In this document: positions 18,701-29,298 of the stretch, one piece after another
Layout of the letters: each line of letters opens with the position of its first letter
Position numbering within the stretch: the first letter of the stretch is position 1
Assembly: GCA_012861695.1 (NCBI GenBank)
Contig: JAAOOA010000033.1
Coordinates: 12,578,325-12,642,324 of the forward strand
Source of the DNA: Trematomus loennbergii
Lineage: Eukaryota; Chordata; Actinopteri; Perciformes; Nototheniidae
Direction of reading: 5' to 3'
DNA length: 64,000 bases
Position numbers and translations under genes: made by a program
Notes under the pieces: model-generated
What the model was told of the DNA's origin: nothing
What the model saw: the letters and a program-made list of their open reading frames with translations, nothing else
Databases searched by the model: none

Positions 18701-21620
18701 ACAGGAAAGAGGGAGAGCGACAGGAGAATTACACAGACATGTATTCATCTTATACTTTAGTGTGACTATGGGAATATCTCATTAGGGAATGCATGTAAAA
18801 CAGGCACAGCCATTGATTTGCATTTATACTTTCATGTAATGTAACATACGTCCAGAGAGGGAGGTAAAGCAGGCCGGGTAAAGACGAAGCCAACAAGAGC
18901 GATTTCCAATCCCTCAAAAAGTAAGCAGCAAGAGGTAGAATCATGTAACCAATGGCAAAGCCTAAACACGAGCCCAACGATGAGTAAAGGACTCGCACAT
19001 TGCCAGTAAAGATCTCAGCGCCTGTGTGCAGAGATAAGAGAGAGAAGTTTTAACACATTCCTGCATTGTGTTTTATTTAATCTGTCAACAGTGTTAAACG
19101 ACAGAGGCACTATTATAGACTGTGACATGTACCCAGCACTAAAGCCGCCACAAAGTTGGACATCTGTCCCAAACCATTGAAGAAGAGGAGGATAGTAAAC
19201 ATAGTCCACGAAGTAGAGAAGACCTGAATGAAGGAAAATAACGTCTGAACTGCCATGGTTGCAAAGAGCACAGGTTTTCTTCCAAACCTATGAGACACAA
19301 GTAAACATAATAAGAAAAACAAATGCTAATTTAGGATGTACACATATATGAACATAATAGTTTTTCTGTCGAAGATTTGAGTGTAGATGTGCTCCACACA
19401 AACATGTGTGTTTACAGTTTTTTGTGACATAAAAGAAAAAAAACACAACACCACTTAAGGTTACGTTATATACTATATCACAGCATTATTGAGCACCATG
19501 TAATCTGATGCTGGAAAAGCTTTTTATAATCTGTAAGGCACAATAACACAAAATCCAACATAATGGGTTTTAGTAGCTGTGTATAAAATCATGCTCCAAG
19601 TGTCTTATGCGTCAGTTGGAGTAGGCCACAGCAATGCTAGTAATGTATACATCACATGGTTCTGGTGTTTTATAGTACCGGTCTGACAGCTGTCCTGAGA
19701 AAAAGGATCCAAAAAGAACTCCAATGAAGTAAACTGTGGCGGTGAACGGCTGCTTCCACTCATCACTGCACACCAGGTCGAACTGGAATATCCAAACAAT
19801 ACCATGTTTAAAATGTGCCCCTGTAAATAACTACTGTAGCGGCAAGTGACACAGGGGACTTTTTTAGTAATTATGTGACAATGATGCAGTGATCTTGCAG
19901 AGATACAGTCACAAAACTTGACAGATATGTCGTTTAGACTTTTTTTTTATTTTTTTTTTACATTTAACGAAGATATTCACTTTATAATCACAACAATGAA
20001 ACCATCTATCTGAAAGAGAGAGAATATTCTAATCTGGAGACAAACAGGCTGAACTTGCCAGTCTTGACTAGCAGGCGGAAAAACAAGACAATTTGCACAG
20101 CAGTTTAACAAAGGGTACGTCTCGTGAAGAGAGTAGATCCCTATCTAGCACATTGAATTTGAGATGTTTATGTAAATTCATAATACATTTAATACTCAGT
20201 ACCTAGCCCAAGTTAGGTAAACAATATTGTATTAAAGTCAAAAATAGAAGAAAACTGTTAAACATTAAGCTTGATAACATTCTATGCTTACATTGTTCTG
20301 TGGAGGGATTATTTGTATAGGTACAATAATAAGCAAGCATTAACATGTCTACTGACTGACAGCAGCTGTGTTCACTACGCTGTGCCAGGTGTGCTAAGGC
20401 ACAGAGGTTTTAGACAAATCCAAATGATATAAATATAACATTTAAAAAGTACTAAGCTGATTTGGTACACCTTAAGAGAAAATGAAAAAAACTTGCACTG
20501 AAGCACGTATAGTATCAACTCGGGGATAAAAAATGCAAGACATAAAACAAACAGACTGCGAAGATCGGTAAAAGGTTTGGCACGCACACACACCTCAGAG
20601 ACCAGAGTAGACTGGAAGATGTCTTTGCTGTAGCTCCACCCGTCCACACAGCCCTCCTGCTCCAGTTCGGTGAGGTTGACGTCCCTGCCAGGAATGAAGC
20701 CCTGAGCAGAGAGGTTTCTGACCACATCCAGCCTGTACCTGCTGCAACTGCTCTGCTCCTGTTTCCCATTCACCACCTAACAGTCACAGTGATACAAAAT
20801 GTGTTAGTGTTATCAGAAAGGTTTATTTTCAGTGAAAGTATGCTTTTACTGTGTAATGTGTTATAGAGTATAACACATTACACAGTGAATGCCCCCCCGG
20901 TGACACAGAGGGCCTCATCACATAACTTTGCGTGGCCAGGGGCAGCCCTGCGTGTAAGGACATGTGAGGACATGTGGGATACAAACTTTGGGCAATATAG
21001 CTGTGCACTAACAATACTCGTGATTGTCTACAGTGTACTATCACATAAGCATAGATTGTAGCCACATTTAGTTTAAAAATAAAGATAAGATAAATACATA
21101 GATATTTATATCCCTTGTCTTTTTACAAGAAACCATCCCAGTAGATGCACCATCCCGTGCATGCTTAAACTATTAAGGTTAACCTTTTGCTGGTTGCAAA
21201 TGATGTGCAAATAGGCTATCATTGAAAATACAAATAGGTTATGTAGGACACAGTGGTACTTTTCTCTAAGAAGATGCATTCCATGACAGAAAAACTGTAT
21301 ATGTTTCATTCTGGATATAGGTTTCTGATACTTTACATTTCATAAAGCTATAATCCAAAAGTTTGTCTACAAAAAATGAAATCATGTTTCCAGAAAAGCT
21401 TTAGCAGATTCACCTTTATTGGTATGATGGTTGTATTCCAGTCTTCGGTAAGGTTGAAGCCAGGAACAACACAGTGATGTCCTGGCACATCCGTCAGGAA
21501 AACGAGAATGAAAGTACCAAATCCATTCGGCACGAGGCTCACACAAAGCAGGAAGAAGACAACCTGCTGGAAACGTCCCCACTGACCAAGAAAAGAGATG
21601 GAGTCAGCAAAGTCCTTCAT
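15717..21620 (-). CDS. slc22a5-like: OCTN-type organic cation/carnitine transporter, copy B, complete
   Basis: A complete 11-exon gene of 549 aa. Exons: 21414-21620, 20594-20776, 19679-19782, 19133-19287, 18850-19021, 18468-18594, 17444-17544, 16937-17151, 16333-16515, 16052-16187 and 15717-15783. All borders are AG/GT and the frame is open throughout. Lengths of exons 3-10 (104, 155, 172, 127, 101, 215, 183, 136) agree with human SLC22A5 exons 2-9 as I recall them; human exon 1 corresponds to exons 1 and 2 here. Helix 1 is at about 20-42. The large outer loop (43-130) has N-glycosylation sequons at N56, N62, N90 and N103, matching known sites in OCTN2. GQLSDRFGRKP lies at 160-170, [14 protein letters not shown] at 275-288 and [10 protein letters not shown] in exon 9. 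The protein ends in SPL, a possible class I PDZ ligand. The expected function is sodium-linked carnitine or organic cation uptake; substrate is inferred from family only. Confidence 0.9.
17715..17830 (-). mobile_element. LINE 3' tail in copy B intron 6
   Basis: Contains GATAAGATAAGATGGACCTT and TAATCCCCGTGGGGAAATTC, the common teleost LINE 3' end read in reverse. It lies between exons 6 and 7 of copy B and does not touch splice sites. Confidence 0.65.
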
Positions 21621-21867
21621 AGTGTAAAAATATCTAGGATGACGGTGACATCATCTGTCTTCCTGGAAATGTAATATAGGTAGTGATAGAGCCAACCTGT
21701 GGCATAAAAGAGAGATAGAAAAAAACCTAAACTCGGATGGGACATTCCTATTCAGCCACCACCTTGTCTCGGCATGACAGACAGCAAGCATGCAACACAA
21801 TAACTTGATCCTCAACTAAACTGTCAGTACACAGCCTCAGGTCCCTGTCAACCCTTTTTTGCATGAC

Positions 21868-24204
21868 TAGATGACGAGATAATGAATAAAAAGCCCTGTA
21901 TTATGATACATATCGCATTACCAGAGTGTTGTCAATAAAGTAAACAACTGTTTCAACCTTTAGAAGCAATAGTTGTCAAAGTCAAAAAGCGATGGATAAA
22001 TACAGTTATTTTTATAAAGATCTTCACTGAAAATATTTCAAATTACACAATGCTCAGGGCTGTAATAATTCATTTTTAAGTAATTCTAAACTTGTTTATA
22101 CCAATAATACTACAGTCTGAGACGGTTTTATTTTTTTATAGAGACTCTCTATAAAAAAAACGTAATCATACATATATATTATATATCAAATATATGCTTT
22201 GTAACTTTTCAAATACGTTTTTGTTTTTATTATGAACAATCAACAAATATATATTTTCACTCTAGTTGTTTTGTTTCCTGTCTGCGCTTCACCACAAACC
22301 ATCAGATCAAAAATTCAGATAAACCTAAGACGACTAGTTTCCACAGAACTGGTGAAAGAAAGCGGAGAAAATTAGGAGATATCTTTAAAGTCAAATTGAA
22401 TTTGTATCCGGTCAAGTCATCTAACAGTTCTGGTCAATGCATTATAATCCCCTCTTAGAATACCATATTGTTGTGACTTTAAACACATTTGAAATAAAGT
22501 CTGTAGAAACAAATAAGACATGACACAACATGGAATGAACAAGAGAGATAAAGAAGCAAACAAAAAGATGCGTGTCAACAATTCAACTCCTGAGCAACAG
22601 TGCAGAGAGCATGTTGTTAATTACCAGAGAGCCATATGACCACTAGGTGGAGTACTGCATTAAGTGAAGTACTTTACTCCTTCAGAGGTACCTTCACTTT
22701 ACTGAACTAACATTTAATTTCATACCACTTCAAACTGCAGTATACATTTTGGAAAGAAATACAGTGTTGTAATTGCAAACAGTTTTATGAAAACTACTGT
22801 AAAGTTATTTTGAAGATTGAGGATGGATGAACTAGCAATTTATTTGCTTTGCATTTCATAATTGTGTTAAGTGTGTCCTCCTTGCTTGTGCAAATACATT
22901 GCTGAGCCCTACAGCACAAACTAAAGCATACAGAGCCGCTCAATAAAGCCAGTAACCAAAACCATGCAATCGCTTAAATGACATACACTGTATGGTTGCT
23001 TGTATCTTTTCCTACTAACAAACAGTCATGTTAAAAAACTGTTATATGTATACATAAACACACATGTATTTATGTATTGGCCATAATGTGTTTTTTATAG
23101 TGTGTCCTCTGTATTTGGATACAGTAAAAATGTACCACAAGCAAAGGTTATTGGCCATAATGTGAGATTTCCTTTGAATGTTTCCCCTGGATAGGACGCT
23201 GAAGAAATGCACCAAAACCAAGGTTATTTCCAAAATTGTTATTTCTACAAAAAGAAGGAAAAGCATTTAATGTTTTTGGACATTTTAACCATTCAAACTG
23301 TGACATCTCACACAGCATATGATCATTTAGATATGTTTAGATTAAGAGTACTCTTTGGGGATGGTTTCAAGTGTAAGAAACCATAGGTTTTGCCAGCAGT
23401 CTATATCTGGGTACTGTCAGTTATAGGCGATCACTTTGTTTACTGGCAAGATGTCAGTGAATGGACCAAAACCTCCGCCTTAACACTTCATGAAACACAA
23501 GACGACAAAAGACGAGGAGCATACGCCAGCCCTCTGTCAGCAGCATATTCAAAGGTCAAACAGCAAGGAAGCAAACATAGCATTGTCAAGGCGGTGAGTG
23601 ACATTTAGAATATACTGTCATATCTTGTTCTGAAATAATGTAAAGTGAGTAGAATCATTGCATTACTGTTTTTTGTAGAAGGTATACTATTGAGAGGGTA
23701 TGCATTCTTTTGGTTGCATTTTCTATGTGCTATTCATATTGTTCAGACCTTATTCTTCCCCCTTAAGAAAGACAGTGATAACCACAAATGCAGGTCACAC
23801 TGTACAGATGCATACAGAAAACACTTTTTCTACCAACATTTCAAGTGAATACGATCATTTTGTAAAATTAGTTACATTTAAGCAATAATATGTCCAGTGT
23901 TTTGCAATATATCACGAGATAATGAATAAAAAGCCCTGTATTATGATACATATTGCATTACCAGAGTTTTGTCAATAAAGTAAACAACTGTTTCAACCTT
24001 TAGAAGCAATAGTTGTCAAAGTCAAAAAGCGATGGATAAATACAGTTATTTTTATAAAGATCTTCACTGAAAATATTTCAAATTACACAATGCTCAGGGC
24101 TGTAATAATTCATTTTAAGTAATTCTAAACTTGTTTATACCAATAATACTACAGTCTGAGACAGTTTTTATTTTTTTATAGAGACTCTATAAAAAAAACG
24201 TAAT

Positions 24205-24245
<41 letters not shown>

Positions 24246-26009
24246 TGCTTTGTAACTTTTCAAATACGTTTTTGTTTTTATTATGAACAATCAACAAATA
24301 TATTTGTTTCACTCTAGTTGTTTTGTTTCCTGTCTGCGCTTCACCACAAACCATCAGATCAAAAATTCAGATAAACCTAAGACGACTAGTTTCCACAGAA
24401 ACTGGTGAAAGAAAGCGGAGAAATTAGGAGATATCTTTAAAGTCAAATTGAATTTGTATCCGGTCAAGTCATCTAACAGTTCTGGTCAATGCATTATAAT
24501 CCCCTCTTAGAATACCATATTGTTGGACTTTAAACACATTTGAAATAAAGTCTGTAGAAAAATAAGACATGACACAACATGGAATGAACAAGAGAGATAA
24601 AGAACAAAACAAAAAGATGCGTGTCAACAATTCAACTCCTGAGCAACAGTGCAGAGAGCATGTTGTAAATACCAGAGAGCCATATGACCACTAGGTGGAG
24701 TACTGCATTAAGTGAAGTACTTTACTCCTTCAGAGGTACCTTCACTTTACTGAACTAACATTTAATTTCATACCACTTCAAACTGCAGTATACATTTTGG
24801 AAAGAAAATACAGTTGTTGTAATGCAAACAGTTTTATGAAAACTACTGTAAAGTTATTTTGAAGATTGAGGATGGATGAACTAGCAATTTATTTGCTTTG
24901 CATTTCATAATTGTGTTAAGTGTGTCCTCCTTGCTTGTGCAAATACATTGCTGAGCCCTACAGCACAAACTAAAGCATACAGACCGCTCAAATAAAGCCA
25001 GTAACCAAAACCATGCAATCGCTTAAATGACATACACTGTATGGTTGCTTGTATCTTTTCCTACTAACAAACAGTCATGTTAAAAACTGTTATATGTATA
25101 CATAAACACACATGTATATTTATGTATTGGCCATAATGTGTTTTTTATAGTGTGTCCTCTGTATTTGGATACAGTAAAAATGTACCACAAGCAAAGGTTA
25201 TTGGCCATAATGTGAGATTTCCTTTGAATGTTTCCCCTGGATAGGACGCTGAAGAAATGCACCAAAACCAAAGGTTATTTCCAAAATTGTTATTTCTACA
25301 AAAAGAAGGAAAAGCATTTAGTGTTTTGACATTTTAACCATTCAAACTGTGACATCTCACACAGCATATGATCATTTAGAAATGTTTAGATTAAGAGTAC
25401 TCTTGGGGATGGTTTCAAGTGTAAGAAACCATAGGTTTTGCCAGCAGTCTATATCTGGGTACTGTCAGTTTATAGGCGATCACTTTGTTTACTGGCAAGA
25501 TGTCAGTGAATGGACCAAAACCTCGCCTTAACACTTCATGAAACACAAGACGACAAAAAGACGAGGAGCATACGCCAGCCCTCTGTCAGCAGCATATTCA
25601 AAGGTCAAACAGCAAGGAAGCAAACATAGCATTGTCAAGGCGGTGAGTGACAATTTAGAATATACTGTCATATCTTGTTCTGAAATAATGTAAAGGAGTA
25701 GAATCATTGCATTACTGTTTTTTGTAGAAGGTATACTATTGAGAGGGTATGCATTCTTTTGGTTGCATTTTTCTATGTGCTATTCATATTGTTCAGACCT
25801 TATTCTTCCCCCTTAAGAAAGACAGTGATAACCACAAATGCAGGTCACACTGTACAGATGCATACAGAAAACACTTTTTCTACCAACATTTCAAGTGAAT
25901 ACGATCATTTTGTAAAATTAGTTACATTTAAGCAATAATATGTCCAGTGTTTTGCAATATATCACGAGATAATGAATAAAAAGCCCTGTATTATGATACA
26001 ATCGCATTA
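21868..26009. repeat. Direct tandem duplication, unit about 2.05 kb, running into the gap
   Basis: The word ACGAGATAATGAATAAAAAG opens units at about 21868, 23914 and 25966; the third is cut off by the gap after about 44 bases. The two full units match along their length, differing mostly by one-base indels in homopolymer runs and by a TA microsatellite (24210-24240 expanded in unit 2). No coding domain was recognised. The array probably continues into the gap, so its true copy number is unknown. Confidence 0.9.
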
Positions 26010-26109
26010 NNNNNNNNNNNNNNNNNNNNNNNNNNNNNNNNNNNNNNNNNNNNNNNNNNNNNNNNNNNNNNNNNNNNNNNNNNNNNNNNNNNNNNNNNNN
26101 NNNNNNNNN
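26010..26109. other. Assembly gap (100 N)
   Basis: Exactly 100 undetermined bases, the conventional size for a gap of unknown length. It separates two different tandem arrays, a typical place for an assembler to fail. Order and distance of the two sides should be treated as provisional. Confidence 1.
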
Positions 26110-28135
26110 GGGGAAAATCACCTCTCTCTGCCCGCTCACAGAGCACCGAAAGACGGACTAAAGACCTCCAGGATGACTCCCTAACAGTGGGACTCTGTGC
26201 ATTTCACAGCTCCAGCAGAGACCAGGGGAAAATCACCTCTCTCTGCCCGCTCACAGAGCACCGAAAGACGGACTAAAGACCTCCAGGATGACTCCCTAAC
26301 AGTGGGACTCTGTGCATTTCACAGCTCCAGCAGAGACCAGGGGAAAATCACCTCTCTCTGCCCGCTCACAGAGCACCGAAAGACGGACTAAAGACCTCCA
26401 GGATGACTCCCTAACAGTGGGACTCTGTGCATTTCACAGCTCCAGCAGAGACCAGGGGAAAATCACCTCTCTCTGCCCGCTCACAGAGCACCGAAAGACG
26501 GACTAAAGACCTCCAGGATGACTCCCTAACAGTGGGACTCTGTGCATTTCACAGCTCCAGCAGAGACCAGGGGAAAATCACCTCTCTCTGCCCGCTCACA
26601 GAGCACCGAAAGACGGACTAAAGACCTCCAGGATGACTCCCTAACAGTGGGACTCTGTGCATTTCACAGCTCCAGCAGAGACCAGGGGAAAATCACCTCT
26701 CTTGCCCGCTCACAGAGCACCGAAAGACGGACTAAAGACCTCCAGGATGACTCCCTAACAGTGGGACTCTGTGCATTTCACAGCTCCAGCAGAGACCAGG
26801 GGAAAATCACCTCTCTCTGCCCGCTCACAGAGCACCGAAAGACGGACTAAAGACCTCCAGGATGACTCCCTAACAGTGGGACTCTGTGCATTTCACAGCT
26901 CCAGCAGAGACCAGGGGAAAATCACCTCTCTGCCCGCTCACAGAGCACCGAAAGACGGACTAAAGACCTCCAGGATGACTCCCTAACAGTGGGACTCTGT
27001 GCATTTCACAGCTCCAGCAGAGACCAGGGGAAAATCACCTCTCTCTGCCCGCTCACAGAGCACCGAAAGACGGACTAAAGACCTCCAGGATGACTCCCTA
27101 ACAGTGGGACTCTGTGCATTTCACAGCTCCAGCAGAGACCAGGGGAAAATCACCTCTCTCTGCCCGCTCACAGAGCACCGAAAGACGGACTAAAGACCTC
27201 CAGGATGACTCCCTAACAGTGGGACTCTGTGCATTTCACAGCTCCAGCAGAGACCAGGGGAAAATCACCTCTCTCTGCCCGCTCACAGAGCACCGAAAGA
27301 CGGACTAAAGACCTCCAGGATGACTCCCTAACAGTGGGACTCTGTGCATTTCACAGCTCCAGCAGAGACCAGGGGAAAATCACCTCTCTCTGCCCGCTCA
27401 CAGAGCACCGAAAGACGGACTAAAGACCTCCAGGATGACTCCCTAACAGTGGGACTCTGTGCATTTCACAGCTCCAGCAGAGACCAGGGGAAAATCACCT
27501 CTCTCTGCCCGCTCACAGAGCACCGAAAGACGGGCTAAAGACCTCCAGGATGACTCCCTAACAGTGGGACTCTGTGCATTTCACAGCTCCAGCAGAGACC
27601 AGGGGAAAATCACCTCTCTTGCCCGCTCACAGAGCACCGAAAGACGGACTAAAGACCTCCAGGATGACTCCCTAACAGTGGGACTCTGTGCATTTCACAG
27701 CTCCAGCAGAGACCAGGGGAAAATCACCTCTTTGCCCGCTCACAGAGCACCGAAAGACGGGCTAAAGACCTCCAGGATGACTCCCTAACAGTGGGACTCT
27801 GTGCATTTCACAGCTCCAGCAGAGACCAGGGGAAAATCACCTCTTTTTGCCCGCTCACAGAGCACCGAAAGACGGACTAAGACCTCCAGGATGACTCCCT
27901 AACAGTGGGACTCTGTGCATTTCACAGCTCCAGCAGAGACCAGGGGAAAATCACCTCTTTTTGCCCGCTCACAGAGCACCGAAGACGGACTCATGACCTC
28001 CAGGATGATCCCTAACAGTGGGACTCTGTGCATTTCACAGCTCCAGCAGAGACCAGGGGAAAATCACCTCCCCGCTCACAGAGCCCCGAAGACGGACTCA
28101 TGACCTCCAGCATGTCCCCATAACAGTGGGACCTC
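26110..28135. repeat. 115 bp satellite array, about 17.5 units
   Basis: The unit contains CTCACAGAGCACCGAAAGAC and CAGTGGGACTCTGTGCATTT, with an exact 115-base period (for example 26197, 26312, 26427, 26542). Internal units are almost identical; most variation is in a CTCTCTCTG run (two-base steps). The last units (from about 27840) carry more changes, the pattern expected at an array edge. The short ORFs that tile it are a by-product of the repeat. Confidence 0.97.
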
Positions 28136-28220
28136 CATAACCTTGCACACCCTGAGTCCCCGGGCCCCCACACTTAAGCACTCCCCCACGGACTAAACAC
28201 AGGTATTCACACCCACCAGA

Positions 28221-28670
28221 ACCTCGTGCCCCTGGTGACCCTAAAGGGGGTGGATTTTGTGGTGCTTCTATGTCCGCCCATCAGCATCCATAGTCGGCCT
28301 TCTTCACGTCACCACCACCCCTTCTGTTGAGGGTATTCTCGTGCCCCTGGTGACCCTAAAGGGGGTGGATTTTGTGGTGCTTCTATGTCCGCCCATCAGC
28401 ATCCATAGTCGGCCTTCTTCACGGCACCACCACCCCTTCTGTTGAGGGTATTCTCGTGCCCCTGGTGACCCTAAAGGGGGTGGATTTTGTGGTGCTTCTA
28501 TGTCCGCCCATCAGCATCCATAGTCGGCCTTCTTCACGGCACCACCACCCCTTCTGTTGAGGGTATTCTCGTGCCCCTGGTGACCCTAAAGGGGGTGGAT
28601 TTTGTGGTGCTTCTATGTCCGCCCATCAGCATCCATAGTCGGCCTTCTTCACGGCACCACCACCCCCCTT
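28221..28670. repeat. Second 115 bp array, unrelated sequence, about 4 units
   Basis: The unit contains GTGCCCCTGGTGACCCTAAA and CATCAGCATCCATAGTCGGC, with period 115 (28257, 28372, 28487, 28602). It has the same period as the preceding array but no obvious sequence similarity. Edge units diverge. Confidence 0.95.
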
Positions 28671-29000
28671 CTGGGCTGGAGGTTCAAACACTTTAACTTT
28701 TGTTCACCCTCCTCTGGCTTACACCTCCTCCGCCAACACTTGAGCGCTCATCACAGGGTTCAGCACCCCGGTGCTGATGGAAAGTGGCACTTTATCTGCC
28801 CCTGGTAACCATCAAGGTTATTGTTTTTTTTTAATTTTTAATTTTATTTGAACACACACCCTAAAACATCAACCACACACCCTAAAACATCAACTATTTA
28901 CAGTAACAAACATGACAGTACACACAGACTAAAACATCAACTATTTACACGTACTACTGCTGCTATAACAGTACTACTAAATTTCTTAACCTACGTTTTA
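28670..29000. other. Spacer with short repeats
   Basis: Contains repeats of CACACCCTAAAACATCAAC (28853-28950). No gene signal. Confidence 0.6.
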
Positions 29001-29298
29001 AAGTGCAGTTATGCGCCCTGGAGGTGTTGCACTATTAACAAAATGTATGCCCAGGATTCTGGCACCTTCCCTGGCTTGTAAACTGCAGTTATGCGCCCTG
29101 GAGGTGTTGCACTATTAACAAAATGTATGCCCAGGATTCTGGCACCTTCCCTGGCTTGTAAACTGCAGTTATGCGCCCTGGAGGTGTTGCACTATTAACA
29201 AAATGTATGCCCAGGATTCTGGCACCTTCCCTGGCTTGTAAACTGCAGTTATGCGCCCTGGAGGTGTTGCACTATTAACAAAATGTATGCCCATATGT
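29001..29298. repeat. 80 bp tandem repeat abutting the recombinase stop codon
   Basis: About 3.6 units with period 80 (ATGCGCCCTGGAGGTGTTGC at 29011, 29091, 29171 and 29251). The last unit ends a few bases before the stop codon of the minus-strand recombinase gene, so the array forms its 3' flank or 3' UTR. A reverse-complement relative is present at 37085-37410. Confidence 0.95.

Noticed and set aside
26110..28135. CRISPR-like regular array
   Set aside because: The whole 115 bp unit repeats with no unique spacers, and the context is a vertebrate nuclear genome; it is a satellite.
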